Source of the DNA: Pedobacter sp. MC2016-15
GTDB taxonomy: Bacteria > Bacteroidota > Bacteroidia > Sphingobacteriales > Sphingobacteriaceae
Reading direction: 5' to 3'
DNA: 64,000 bases
NCBI RefSeq assembly: GCF_026239695.1
Contig: NZ_JAPIVS010000008.1
Location: 124,001 to 188,000, forward strand
The notes below the pieces were generated by a model. That model made no database searches and was not told the origin of the DNA. It saw only the letters and a program-made list of their open reading frames with translations. This document shows, in pieces, positions 40,846 to 49,374 of this stretch. How positions within the stretch are numbered: the first letter of the stretch is position 1; each line of letters starts with the position of its first letter. The translations under genes and the position numbers were made by a program.

Positions 40846-41292
40846 ATGCAAACCATGGGAAAGATCATTAACCTTCTTGCCGGCCTTGCCGGAGCAGCAG
40901 CCCTCAACATACTTCATGAGTCGCTAAAAAATAAACGTGATACCCCCCGGATCGATTTGTTAGGTGAGCAAGCCCTTCAGAAAGCTGTCAGGTATTTCGG
41001 TGGCAATATTACAGACTCAGACGATCTGTATAAAACCACTCTTGCCGGGGATCTGGTGTCCAATAGCATTTATTACAGTTACATTGCCTCTTCAAAACGT
41101 AAAAACATCTGGGTCACTGCAGTGGGCATGGGTTTGTTAGCGGGGATCGGAGCGGTTACTCTGCCAGAACCTATGGGACTAAATCCAAAACCTGTTGCTA
41201 AAACTGAAGAAATCAAGTTAATGACTGTTGGATATTACCTATTTGGTGCATTGGTAACTGCATTTGTCGCATCAAAACTAAAAAGAGAATGA
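40846..41292 (+). CDS. Small membrane protein of unknown function
   Basis: A 148-residue protein (145 if ATG 40855 is used). An N-terminal hydrophobic stretch (IINLLAGLAGAAALNIL) is followed by a basic soluble part (LKNKRDTPRIDLLGEQALQKAVRYFG) and two further hydrophobic segments (VTAVGMGLLAGIGAVTL, YYLFGALVTAFVA), ending in SKLKRE. This looks like an inner-membrane protein with three helices. I recognise no family, but similar proteins are common in Pedobacter-like genomes. Divergent from the ADH gene, with a degenerate DUF748 remnant following directly. Confidence 0.65.
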   Translation: MQTMGKIINLLAGLAGAAALNILHESLKNKRDTPRIDLLGEQALQKAVRYFGGNITDSDDLYKTTLAGDLVSNSIYYSYIASSKRKNIWVTAVGMGLLAGIGAVTLPEPMGLNPKPVAKTEEIKLMTVGYYLFGALVTAFVASKLKRE

Positions 41293-41378
41293 ATGGTCAT
41301 GGTGGATTTTGTTAGTTGCACAAGAAGCCAGGAAGGTATAGCCATTTTTTCAGAACTTTTGGGAATCCCCGGTGTTAA

Positions 41379-42133
41379 GAAGGCACCAATGATTTTAGAA
41401 AGGTCTTGAAAGATTTGATGCCACTGAAAGTAAACCGGTTCGAAATTCACGATGGAAGCATACACTATGTGGATCCAGGTTCTGCGCCCAAAGTAGATAC
41501 CTCCGTGAAAGAAATGCATGTACTCGCTGGTAACCTGACCAACAGTGCCGATGAAACTTCAAAGTTGCCCTCAACGATAGTGGCAGACGGTAAAGCCTAT
41601 GATGGTACCATCCATATCAACATGAAAATGAATGCCTTAAATAAACAGCCTACATTTGATCTGGCTGCGGATATTAAGGGGGCGAACCTGGTTAAGATGA
41701 ACAGCTTCCTGAAAGCTTACGGGAAGTTTGATGTCAGTAAAGGTACCTTTGGCCTCTACAGTGAATTTGCGGCAGAAGGTGGCAAGTTTAAAGGTTATGT
41801 CAAGCCGATCATCAAGGATCTGAAAGTACTGGGGACAGAGGATAAAAAAGACGGTTTCTTCCAGAAAGCAAAGGAGGCACTGATCGGCTGGGGGGTAATA
41901 TCCTGAAGAACCCAAAAAAGAAGCAGGTGGCTACCAAAATACCCATTGAGGGAACTTTTAAAGATACTTCAATTGATAGTGGCTCCGCCATTTGGGAAGT
42001 TCTGAAGAAAGCTTTTATTGAAGCGCTCATGCCCAGCATCGACAATGAGATTTCGCTTTCATCGGTAAAAGAGGTGAAAGGTAAAGAGAAGAAGAAAAGC
42101 TTTTTCGGGCGACTTTTCTCGGGCAAGGACTGA
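41379..42133 (+). pseudogene. Truncated, frameshifted DUF748 (AsmA-like) gene
   Basis: Translation from 41379 gives NDFRKVLKDLMPLKVNRFEIHDG, then FDLAADIKGANLVKMNSFLKAYG, the C-terminal half of a DUF748/AsmA-like envelope protein. The frame stops at 41904-41906 after ALIGWG. One G added to the G6 run at about 41894-41899 restores a continuous reading: WGGNILKNPKKKQVATKIP, ending at 42133 with KSFFGRLFSGKD. The N-terminal half (membrane anchor and first beta region) is absent: an in-frame stop lies at 41376-41378 and only 113 bases separate this from the previous gene. The remnant may be translated as two pieces (from about 41406 and 41927). Most likely a pseudogene; a homopolymer error could explain the frameshift but not the missing 5' half. 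Confidence 0.75.
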
Positions 42134-42188
42134 TAAACTCTTCAACTGCCTGAACTTTTTTTAGTTGCAACGACGCGACCTTTGGGTT

Positions 42189-42545
42189 ATGGAAAATATC
42201 ACATTACCCGAATTTGAGCAGGGCCAGGGGCCTGTACTCATGCTGAACATGGTGAAGTTCAAGGATCAAAAGATCTACTTTGAACAGTATATACCCGCAT
42301 TTAATCAAGTGCTGGAAAAACTGGGCATCGAAGGTGTTAGTGTCAAACTGGTAACCCAAGTAGTTGCTAACGTTATCGCCGATGAGGGCGAGCAGTGGGA
42401 CCAGATTGTACTGGTAGAATATCCTGATGCGCAGACATTTAAAAGAATCGCTGAAAGTGAGGTTTATCATCAGATAGCAAATCCACTTCGTGTTGCAGCA
42501 ACTGCTGAGCTCAAACTTTTGATGACACGCAAAATCGACTTTTAG
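42189..42545 (+). CDS. DUF1330-like dimeric alpha-beta barrel protein
   Basis: A 118-residue protein; start at ATG 42189 (MENITLPEFEQGQGPVLMLNMVKFKD). The pattern of strand-helix-strand (LMLNMVKFK, YFEQYIPAFNQVLEKLG, VSVKLVTQVVANVI, QIVLVEYPDAQTFKRIAES, ELKLLMTRKI) is a ferredoxin-like dimeric alpha-beta barrel, closest by eye to DUF1330. Some members act as small monooxygenases or isomerases; no catalytic residue can be assigned. It follows the DUF748 remnant and ends before a strong hairpin. Confidence 0.75.
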   Translation: MENITLPEFEQGQGPVLMLNMVKFKDQKIYFEQYIPAFNQVLEKLGIEGVSVKLVTQVVANVIADEGEQWDQIVLVEYPDAQTFKRIAESEVYHQIANPLRVAATAELKLLMTRKIDF

Positions 42546-42606
42546 CGCTGAGATTTACTGAAGTTCTAAACTGATTTTTGCCGGAAGCTATCGTTTAAAG
42601 ATTAGT

Positions 42607-42637
42607 ATGCGGAGATTACAGGCGTTAATCTCCGCAT
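42607..42637. terminator. Bidirectional hairpin terminator
   Basis: ATGCGGAGATTA and TAATCTCCGCAT form a perfect 12-bp stem with a 7-nt loop between two convergent stop codons (42545 and 42663). T-runs are modest. Confidence 0.7.
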
Positions 42638-42662
42638 CATTTGCTAACTATAAAATATGCTG

Positions 42663-43964
42663 TTATTTCTTTTTCTCCAATTCTGTAATCGCTGTCCATA
42701 ATACCCCTGCCTCACCTCTGAAACTGGATGAACCTTTCGGTTGGTTATCAGGTGTATACCACTCATAAAAACCGTTATTGGAGATTACCCGGGCGAGCAT
42801 TGGTTGCAGCGCTTCCCTCGCTTCTGCCAGTAAGTTGTACCTGATGAGCTGAGTCACCATTCTGCCGCCAAACCAGGTCCAGTCGCCCCCGTTTTGGTAA
42901 GAATATGGGCCCATCACCTTGTTCTTGAATGTTCCCGCCGGATAGACAGGGTACAGCGTCAGTCCGATCGTTGCCGCATGGGCATCTTTCACATTTTGCT
43001 GCATTTTTTGATATGCTTCCTTCACCTGATTTTTTGTGAAAAGGCCAGCTTCTATAGCCACCGTTGTACCGCCATGGTAATATACCTTTGACTCGTCGAA
43101 AGATTGAGGAAAAGGCGAACCGTTTAAATAAAGATGGGGGATATACTTTTGTGCTTTGTCATCCCATAAGTATTTATTGATATTCTGGCGTACACCCTTA
43201 TAAATCCCTTTCCATTTACTGCTCTGCGCTGCAGTTAAATTACCAAAAGAAAGATAATCATTGATAGCGATAAGGAACATCGCATTATCGTAAATATCAA
43301 TTGCCCTGTGGGTGTTTTCATCGATCACCACACCCCAGCCTTGTTCAGGTTGCACATCCCCCCAATCGGCAGTGGTGGCGCCCCATATTAAACCATATTT
43401 CGTGTTAAACCTTTCCTTCATCAGGAAATCCATCGCCCTTTCGATATGAGTTTTTACTGTTAGTCCGGCTATTTTTTCCGTTAAAATACTTTGGTCACCT
43501 GTGATGCGGATATATTTTGCGATAGCCTGTACCAGGGAGGTTTCCTGATCGGTTTCTACCGTATTTTTGTGACCAAGAAAACCCGGAACCAGGTCGGATT
43601 TATAAAACTTACCTTCAGATCCTGCCTTATCTGCGGGAATGTAGCCGTCTAAAATAGAACCGTCAGGTTGCTGAAATTCAAAAAATGTGATCAGGTGTTT
43701 TCTGATCTGCGATTTGTCGTTCACCTTACAGCTCAATTCGATAAAGGTGTTTAAATCCCTGATCCAGACTTCCCCATAACCATCTCCTGCAGTAAAGCCT
43801 TTTTTAATCAGCTCTTCGGCCATGGTTTTAACCTTGCTTGTATTGGCGGCCTTTTCCTGCGCAAATGAAATGTTAACAGGCATTACAAGAGCAGTTGCTA
43901 CAAGTATCGCGATTGTAAGACTTATTGTTTTGTAAAAAGGACGACAGGTTTTTGGATCTATCAT
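42663..43964 (-). CDS. Secreted six-hairpin glycosidase
   Basis: A 433-residue enzyme; start at ATG 43964 (MIDPKTCRPFYKTIS), which yields a signal peptide (SLTIAILVATALVMPVNISFAQ). The (alpha/alpha)6 pattern is clear: DGYGEVWIRDLNTFIELSC, FEFQQPDGSILDGYIPAD, ETDQETSLVQAIAKYI, GLIWGATTADWGD, HRAIDIYDNAMFLIAIND, YHGGTTVAIEAGLF, GDWTWFGGRM, SSFRGEAGVLWTAI. The Asp in TADWGD and Glu in FRGEAG are candidate catalytic acids by comparison with GH63-type enzymes. Divergent from the GH92 mannosidase gene; both promoters share an 18-bp inverted repeat, so the two enzymes likely act together on an alpha-linked glycan. Confidence 0.75.
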   Translation of the reverse strand: MIDPKTCRPFYKTISLTIAILVATALVMPVNISFAQEKAANTSKVKTMAEELIKKGFTAGDGYGEVWIRDLNTFIELSCKVNDKSQIRKHLITFFEFQQPDGSILDGYIPADKAGSEGKFYKSDLVPGFLGHKNTVETDQETSLVQAIAKYIRITGDQSILTEKIAGLTVKTHIERAMDFLMKERFNTKYGLIWGATTADWGDVQPEQGWGVVIDENTHRAIDIYDNAMFLIAINDYLSFGNLTAAQSSKWKGIYKGVRQNINKYLWDDKAQKYIPHLYLNGSPFPQSFDESKVYYHGGTTVAIEAGLFTKNQVKEAYQKMQQNVKDAHAATIGLTLYPVYPAGTFKNKVMGPYSYQNGGDWTWFGGRMVTQLIRYNLLAEAREALQPMLARVISNNGFYEWYTPDNQPKGSSSFRGEAGVLWTAITELEKKK

Positions 43965-44000
43965 AAAAAAGCGTTCAGGTTTATATTTGGTTATTATGTA

Positions 44001-44031
44001 CAAACATATATACATTAATTTAATATACAAA
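44001..44031 (-). promoter_or_regulatory. Consensus promoter of the six-hairpin glycosidase
   Basis: On the minus strand TTTG (44031-44028), 19 nt, TATGTTTG (44008-44001): a perfect Bacteroidota -33/-7 promoter. The start codon is at 43964, giving a leader of about 30 nt. Confidence 0.8.
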
Positions 44032-44137
44032 ATCATTTTTCTGAAATATAGATGGATCCTGAAAGTTGAATCGATCACCAGCTTTTTAAGGCTGATTGTA
44101 TGTTTGTGGCCGCTTAATGCTATTTACTGATAATAAA

Positions 44138-44169
44138 TTTGGTTATTTAACCCTGTATAAATATGTTTG
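44138..44169 (+). promoter_or_regulatory. Consensus promoter of the GH92 gene
   Basis: TTTG (44138-44141), 20 nt, TATGTTTG (44162-44169), a consensus -33/-7 promoter. The GH92 start at 44231 leaves a leader of about 55 nt. Confidence 0.8.
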
Positions 44170-44230
44170 TACATAATATGCTGAATCCAATGAGCATATC
44201 ACCATATATAAACCTAACTGAACAGCCGGC

Positions 44231-47200
44231 ATGAAACATTCTGGATCCTTATTGATATATCTCTTAATTGTTGCCCTGATATTTCCGGCTGTGAGCGTTG
44301 CCCAGAATAAAGTAGTATGGAAAATAGGGGAGCGCGATGGTAAAACAGAGGAGTTCGCATTGGCTCCGGGCAACTATCAGCAGTTTCTTGCTCATGATTT
44401 TGGCTGGGAAGACCGGTACTACCTGGTTGGGAAATCAAGTCCGAATACCGACTGGCCCTATGTCTTACCTGGTCCCGATGATAGCTGGGGTGGCACCGGA
44501 CCAACCTCGGGGATCCGTTCACATCAGTTAAATGTGCTGTTTAACCTGAAGCCTATAAAAGCCGGCCAGCAATTTCAGCTCATCATGGATGTATTGGCAT
44601 ATAACGGCAAAAAACCACCTTTATTTAAAGTCACCATCAATGGAAAAGATTTTAAGTTCCTTTTGCCGGCAAATTCAAAGGATTCCGGACTAACCGGGAA
44701 TTCCAAAAACAAAGCAGAAGCCTATAAAATAGATATCCCTGCCGGATTGCTACATCAGGGTGGCAATGCGATAAAAATGACCATTTTAGAGGGTTCATGG
44801 CTGGTATTTGATGATGTCAGGTTGGAAGGTGCGGCAGAAATCCAGCCTTTAAAATCCGGGGACCTGTACATCAGAAGTGTCAGGGCAGCAGATTATACCA
44901 TTGTTAAAGATGGACAGAAAGTGCAGCCCCTGCTGGTAGACATAGAACATCTCGCCAATCATCCAGAGGTTACTGTAAAAATTAACGGAAAGCAAATCTT
45001 GACCAGTGCAATTGACACCGGCCGTTATGTATTGGAGGTACCCATGTCCCTGTCTAAACAACCTAAGCAAACGACGTGGCAAGTACTTTCAGCAGGTAAA
45101 GTCATTGCTGCGGGCAGCGTCAGCGTTGCTGATCAACCATTAAAAACAGCAGCCGGATATGCCGACACCAAGATCGGTACGGCTCATTCCAGGTGGATGA
45201 TAGCTCCTGGTCCCTGGATGCCCTTTAGCATGGTCAAACTAAGTCCCGATAACCAGAACAGCGGCTGGATGGCCGGTTACGATCCCACGATAGAAAGCAT
45301 TGGTACCTTTAGCCACATTCACGAATGGACAATGGCAGGTCTCGGCATGATGCCCGTCAACGGTGAGCTCAAGTATCAGATAGGAGATCAACACCACAAA
45401 AATGAGGGCTACAGATCCGAAATTGATAAAAATACTGAGGAAACTCCTATAGGATATTATAAAGTCATACTCAAAAAGTATAATATCAAAGCAGAACTGA
45501 CCTCCAGTACCAGATGTGGCTTTCAACGTTATACTTTCCCTAAATCTAAAGATGGAAGAGTAATGATTGATCTGAAAGTACCTTCGGAGTATGATTATCA
45601 AATCAAAAGTTTCAAAATTACCCAGGTCAACAAGCGCCGCATAGAAGGGTATAGTGAACAACATACTGCCAACGCCTGGTCGGGCGGCGTAGACCAGGAT
45701 TACACCGTTCATTTCGTGATAGAATTTGATCAGGACATCAAAAAAGTTGGGGGATGGATCAATGGTAAAGCTGTATCAGGAGCAAGTATCAGCGGCAAGG
45801 ATGCTGAGACTGCGGGGATGTATGCCGAGTTCGATACACAAAGCAGCGGTATAGTGCAGGCGCGTTCCGGGATTTCGCTGGTGAGCATCGCCGGTGCATC
45901 TCAGAACCTCAGAGAAGAAATAGAAAAACCTTTCGGTTGGAAATTTGACGCTGTACGTACTGCACACGTAAGAGCCTGGAATACATTGATGGACAGAGTG
46001 ACCATTTCATCTGATAACAGTAGGGAGAAAACCCGATTTTACAACAACATGTACAGGGCACTATGCAGCCGGAATACCTGGAGCGATGTAGATGGTTCAT
46101 GGATTGATGCCACTGAGCAAAAAAGACAATTCAGTAATGCTACTGATGTGGCATTGGGCTGCGATGCATTCTGGAATACCTTCTGGAACTTAAACCAGTT
46201 CTGGAACCTCGTCACCCCCGAGTGGTCATCAAAATGGGTGAAATCACAACTAGCGATGTTCGATGCCAATGGCTATCTCGCCAAAGGCCCCTCCGGGATG
46301 GAGTACATTCCGGTGATGGTTGCAGAACATGAAATCCCATTGATCGTCGGCGCTTATCAAATGGGAATTCGCGATTACGATGTCCAGAAAGCATTTTCTG
46401 CCACCTATAAAATGCAGACCCAGCCAGCAGCAACAGTGGGAAAGGGAAGGGCTGGCAATGAAGACCTGTTACCTTACCTGGAACACAAATATGTACCCTA
46501 TGATAAAGGCAGGTTCAGCAATAGCCTGGAGTATTCCTATGACGACTGGACGGTAAGTCAGTTTGCGAAAGCATTGGGAAAGGATAAAGAGTATGCAGAA
46601 TTTGCCGACCGTGGAAGCTGGTGGAAAAATGTAATCGATACGGTTTCGGGTTTCGCCAGGATGAGAAAGTCCGACGGGACTTGGCTGCCAGATTTCGATC
46701 CTTTTAAATCCGGTGCAAATGAGCACTACGTAGAAGGAAATGCCTGGCAGCTAACCTTCTTTGTGCCACAGGATGTGAAGGGCCTCGCCAATCGTATTGG
46801 GAAGAAAAGGTTTTGCGACAGGCTGGAATGGGGATTTAAGGAGAGTTATAAATGGCGCTTTAATGCCCCTAATGATGCCTATTGGGATTATCCTATTATG
46901 CAGGGCAACCAGCAGTCGATGCATTTTGCCTTCCTGTTCAATTTTGTACAGAAGCCATGGCTAACCCAAAAGTGGAGCAGGGCAATTATAGATCGGTATT
47001 ATGGCTTCGATATTGCCAATGCCTATCTTGGTGATGAAGACCAGGGGCAGATGAGTGCCTGGTTTATCATGGCTTCTCTGGGGCTCTTTCAAACTGATGG
47101 CGGCTGTAGTGCACAACCCCGGTATGAAATCGGCAGCCCCCTGTTTACTAAGGTCGTGATTGATCTTGGGAACCAGTATGGCAGGGGAAAATCATTTACC

Positions 47201-47362
47201 ATCGAAGCTAAAAATACCTCGAGGATGAACAAATATATTCAGAGCGCCAGCCTTAACGGTAAAGTATTAAACAGCTTTTCTTTCGCGGCGGCAGAACTGT
47301 TAAAAGGAGGTAAGTTAACATTGGTAATGGGAAGCAAGCCCAACTATAACTGGGGACTTTAA
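44231..47362 (+). CDS. GH92 alpha-mannosidase with rhamnogalacturonan-lyase-like N-terminal domain
   Basis: A 1043-residue secreted enzyme (signal LLIYLLIVALIFPAVSVAQ). Residues ~28-210 (VWKIGERDGKTEEF, YYLVGKSSPNTDWPYVLPGPDD, NGKDFKFLLPANSKDSGLTGN, WLVFDDVRLEG) match the carbohydrate-binding 'domain III' of PL4 rhamnogalacturonan lyases. Residues ~320-1040 are GH92: HSRWMIAPGPWMPFSMVKLSPDNQNSG, GTFSHIHEWTMAG, ALCSRNTWSDVDGSW, AGNEDLLPYLEH, VEGNAWQLTFFVPQDVKGL, GDEDQGQMSAWFIMASLGLFQ, YEIGSPLFTKVVIDLG. GH92 enzymes are calcium-dependent exo-alpha-mannosidases. The expected metal/acid residues (GNED, GDEDQGQMS) are present. Divergent from the six-hairpin glycosidase with a shared inverted repeat; no SusC/SusD pair is in the window. 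Confidence 0.88.
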   Translation: MKHSGSLLIYLLIVALIFPAVSVAQNKVVWKIGERDGKTEEFALAPGNYQQFLAHDFGWEDRYYLVGKSSPNTDWPYVLPGPDDSWGGTGPTSGIRSHQLNVLFNLKPIKAGQQFQLIMDVLAYNGKKPPLFKVTINGKDFKFLLPANSKDSGLTGNSKNKAEAYKIDIPAGLLHQGGNAIKMTILEGSWLVFDDVRLEGAAEIQPLKSGDLYIRSVRAADYTIVKDGQKVQPLLVDIEHLANHPEVTVKINGKQILTSAIDTGRYVLEVPMSLSKQPKQTTWQVLSAGKVIAAGSVSVADQPLKTAAGYADTKIGTAHSRWMIAPGPWMPFSMVKLSPDNQNSGWMAGYDPTIESIGTFSHIHEWTMAGLGMMPVNGELKYQIGDQHHKNEGYRSEIDKNTEETPIGYYKVILKKYNIKAELTSSTRCGFQRYTFPKSKDGRVMIDLKVPSEYDYQIKSFKITQVNKRRIEGYSEQHTANAWSGGVDQDYTVHFVIEFDQDIKKVGGWINGKAVSGASISGKDAETAGMYAEFDTQSSGIVQARSGISLVSIAGASQNLREEIEKPFGWKFDAVRTAHVRAWNTLMDRVTISSDNSREKTRFYNNMYRALCSRNTWSDVDGSWIDATEQKRQFSNATDVALGCDAFWNTFWNLNQFWNLVTPEWSSKWVKSQLAMFDANGYLAKGPSGMEYIPVMVAEHEIPLIVGAYQMGIRDYDVQKAFSATYKMQTQPAATVGKGRAGNEDLLPYLEHKYVPYDKGRFSNSLEYSYDDWTVSQFAKALGKDKEYAEFADRGSWWKNVIDTVSGFARMRKSDGTWLPDFDPFKSGANEHYVEGNAWQLTFFVPQDVKGLANRIGKKRFCDRLEWGFKESYKWRFNAPNDAYWDYPIMQGNQQSMHFAFLFNFVQKPWLTQKWSRAIIDRYYGFDIANAYLGDEDQGQMSAWFIMASLGLFQTDGGCSAQPRYEIGSPLFTKVVIDLGNQYGRGKSFTIEAKNTSRMNKYIQSASLNGKVLNSFSFAAAELLKGGKLTLVMGSKPNYNWGL

Positions 47363-47372
47363 ATCACAATCC

Positions 47373-48122
47373 TTACCTGACCGCAACTCCGGCCTCAGCA
47401 TATCCGCTGAGGCTGTTGTCATTGGGCGGAGCATCAGTGATGATCACATCCAGGTCAGTAACCGGTCCGATAAAATAAGGATCAGCCGTCCCGATTTTTT
47501 CGAGTGTAGAGAGCGCAATCGTCTGCTGTGATACATTGATCATCACTTTCTTCAGTTCGGCTTCTTCATAATCTTTGGTTGTGATACCCAATAAAGGGTG
47601 AATGCTGCAGATCCCCAGCATGTATACGTCGGCACGAATGTTCTTGAAAGTATCAATTGCATTCTGGCCAATCGTGGTGAAAGATAATTTATGCAGGCGG
47701 CCCCCGGCAAATATAACCTCAGCTGCTGGATGGTCCTCCAGCGCATTGGCAATCGGAAAACTATTGGTCACCACCGTGATTTTCAGATCGTGCGGAAGAC
47801 TTTGAGCAACCGCCAGGGTACTCGTCCCGCCATCCATAAATACCACGAGCCCATCACTGAGAAACTCAATCGCTTTTGCTGCAATGATCTTTTTTGAGGC
47901 AATCCCTTCTTTTTCCCGTTCCCGGTAATGATGAGGCACGCTGGAATGCGGTACGGCACCACCTCTGACAGCTTTCAGCAGTTTCTGGTCGGCCAGAACT
48001 TTGATATCCCGGCGTACCGTATCTTCAGAGACATTCAACTTCTCGCTCAGGTCTGTCAGTAATACCTTGTTATCTTTTGATAAATAATCCAGAATTATCT
48101 CCAGTCGTTCCTCTCTTATCAT
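47373..48122 (-). CDS. DeoR/GlpR family repressor
   Basis: A 249-residue regulator. N-terminal winged helix: RLEIILDYLSKDNKVLLTDLSEKLNVSEDTVRRDIKVLADQKLLKAVRGGAV. The DeoR sensor domain (ISOCOT fold) has VFMDGGTSTLAVAQSLP, TVVTNSFPIANALEDHP and IFAGGRLH, and should bind a phosphorylated sugar. Convergent with the GH92 gene (10-base gap) and divergent from a 5'-nucleotidase gene. Three TTGC-N8-GCAA sites lie in the 66-base divergent region, so it likely represses itself and the nucleotidase. No such site appears before the two glycosidase genes. Confidence 0.9.
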   Translation of the reverse strand: MIREERLEIILDYLSKDNKVLLTDLSEKLNVSEDTVRRDIKVLADQKLLKAVRGGAVPHSSVPHHYREREKEGIASKKIIAAKAIEFLSDGLVVFMDGGTSTLAVAQSLPHDLKITVVTNSFPIANALEDHPAAEVIFAGGRLHKLSFTTIGQNAIDTFKNIRADVYMLGICSIHPLLGITTKDYEEAELKKVMINVSQQTIALSTLEKIGTADPYFIGPVTDLDVIITDAPPNDNSLSGYAEAGVAVR

Positions 48123-48123
48123 G

Positions 48124-48200
48124 TTGCAATATTAAGCAATATTTATTTTAATGTTGCAAATTACAGCAATAATTCGTTTGTTTGTTGCATGAAAACGCAA
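48124..48200. promoter_or_regulatory. Three DeoR-type operators, 30-31 bp apart
   Basis: TTGC-N8-GCAA occurs at 48124-48139, 48154-48169 and 48185-48200: steps of 30 and 31 bp, about three helical turns. The first abuts the deoR-type start, the third covers the start codon of the 5'-nucleotidase gene (ATG 48189). DeoR-family proteins often bind several sites cooperatively. Confidence 0.75.
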
Positions 48201-48755
48201 GGAAAGAAAAGTATTGCCATTGATATGGATGGAGTAATTGCTGATGTTGAAGCTCAGCTTATCAAATATTATGAACAAGTCTATGGCGTAAAAACGACTA
48301 AAGAAGCGATCAAAGGTTTATCCGGTGCAGATGCTTTCCCGCTGGATGCAGCTACAAGAACAATGATCTACACACCGGGATTTTTCAGGAACCTGGAGGT
48401 GATACCGGGAGCAGTAGAAGCCCTCACTATATTAAAAGATAAGTATGAACTCTATATCGTTTCTGCAGCTACAGAGTTTCCGCTGTCTCTTTTTGAAAAA
48501 GTGGAATGGCTGAAAGAGCATTTCCCATTTATCACCTGGCATAATATCGTTCTGTGTGGTGATAAAAGTATCATTGATACGGATTATATGATCGATGATC
48601 ACTGCAAAAACCTGAATTTCTGTAAGGGAAAGGCCATTATGTTTGATGCACACCATAATCAGAATGAAGCAGGTCATGCCCGGTTTTTCTCATGGACTGA
48701 GATCCTGGAGTATTTTGAGCAGGAAGAACTGAAATTCGCTGAAGCCAGTAACTGA
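48189..48755 (+). CDS. 5'(3')-deoxyribonucleotidase (NT5C-type HAD)
   Basis: A 188-residue HAD-superfamily phosphatase with the NT5C family motifs: AIDMDGVIAD (nucleophile Asp12, acid Asp14), GAVEALTILKDKYELYIVSAATEFP, and DTDYMIDDHCKNLNF with the Asp pair for magnesium. It should dephosphorylate (deoxy)nucleoside monophosphates. The divergent DeoR-type repressor suits a nucleoside/deoxyribose-related regulon. The third TTGC-N8-GCAA site covers its start codon. The Crp/Fnr gene follows by 35 bases and may be read through. Confidence 0.85.
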   Translation: MKTQGKKSIAIDMDGVIADVEAQLIKYYEQVYGVKTTKEAIKGLSGADAFPLDAATRTMIYTPGFFRNLEVIPGAVEALTILKDKYELYIVSAATEFPLSLFEKVEWLKEHFPFITWHNIVLCGDKSIIDTDYMIDDHCKNLNFCKGKAIMFDAHHNQNEAGHARFFSWTEILEYFEQEELKFAEASN

Positions 48756-48789
48756 TGAGCTCGCCGCAATTTATATCTTTACATCAGCT

Positions 48790-49353
48790 ATGAGCCATCA
48801 ATTGCGTGAACATATAGAAAAGATTATTCCGCTCAGCGAAGAGGAGTTTGAGTTTGTGAATGCTCACTTTATCAAAAAGAGTTTCAAAAAGAAGGAACTC
48901 ATGGTAGAGACAGATGAATATGTTCCCTACAATTATTATCTCCTTTCCGGCTTAACCAAGTTGGTGTATACCGATCAGGATGCAAAGGACCATATTCTTG
49001 CTTTTGCGATGGAAGACTGGTGGGATAATGACTTTCAGGCCTATTACACCCAAACAAAAGCCACATTTTCGATGGAATGCCTCGAAGATACGGAGGCGCT
49101 ATGCCTTTCAATCGAAAATTATCATGCGCTTTGTAAAGCACTTCCTAAGATTGAGCACTTTTTTCTGGAGAAAGTTACCCGTGGTTTCCTCGCTGCACAA
49201 CGCCGTATTCTGTCACTGCTCACTACCAATACCGAAGAAAGGTACAGACAATTGCTGAAGCAACATCCCAGGCTGCTGCAAAGAGTCCCTAAGACTCAGC
49301 TGGCAGCCTATTTAGGTGTATCGCGGGAGGGCCTGAGCAGGATTATCCTGTAA
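48790..49353 (+). CDS. Crp/Fnr family regulator (paralogue 3), CRP-like recognition helix
   Basis: A 187-residue regulator with beta-roll (KKELMVETDEYVPYNYYLLSGLTKLVYTDQDAKD) and HTH (RVPKTQLAAYLGVSREGLSRIIL, the protein's end). The helix SREGLSR aligns with SRETVGR of E. coli CRP, keeping Arg180, Glu181 and Arg185, the residues that read the GTGA half-site (established for CRP). Matching this, a TGTGA-N6-TCACA palindrome lies 22 bases after this gene, before ridA copy 2, and another before ridA copy 1 at 1613-1628. I infer it regulates both ridA genes. No site is seen before its own gene. It ends right after the recognition helix. Confidence 0.88.
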   Translation: MSHQLREHIEKIIPLSEEEFEFVNAHFIKKSFKKKELMVETDEYVPYNYYLLSGLTKLVYTDQDAKDHILAFAMEDWWDNDFQAYYTQTKATFSMECLEDTEALCLSIENYHALCKALPKIEHFFLEKVTRGFLAAQRRILSLLTTNTEERYRQLLKQHPRLLQRVPKTQLAAYLGVSREGLSRIIL

Positions 49354-49374
49354 TCTGATTGGGTACACTCATGT

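Larger units (their letters stand above)
43992..44178. repeat. 18-bp inverted repeat shared by two divergent promoters
   Basis: Bases 43992-44009 and 44161-44178 are exact reverse complements over 18 bases. Each copy contains a TATGTTTG -7 box followed by TACATAATA, so the -7-to-start regions of both promoters are the same sequence. This suggests one regulator acts on both the six-hairpin glycosidase and the GH92 gene. Confidence 0.75.

Noticed and set aside
41894..41899. Programmed frameshift in the DUF748 G-run
   Set aside because: The 5' half of the gene is missing as well and no slippery-site context with downstream structure is visible; decay or sequencing error is simpler.
44231..47362. 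Full polysaccharide utilisation locus (PUL)
   Set aside because: The glycosidases are scattered and no SusC/SusD-like pair or hybrid two-component sensor is in the window, so it is not called a PUL.
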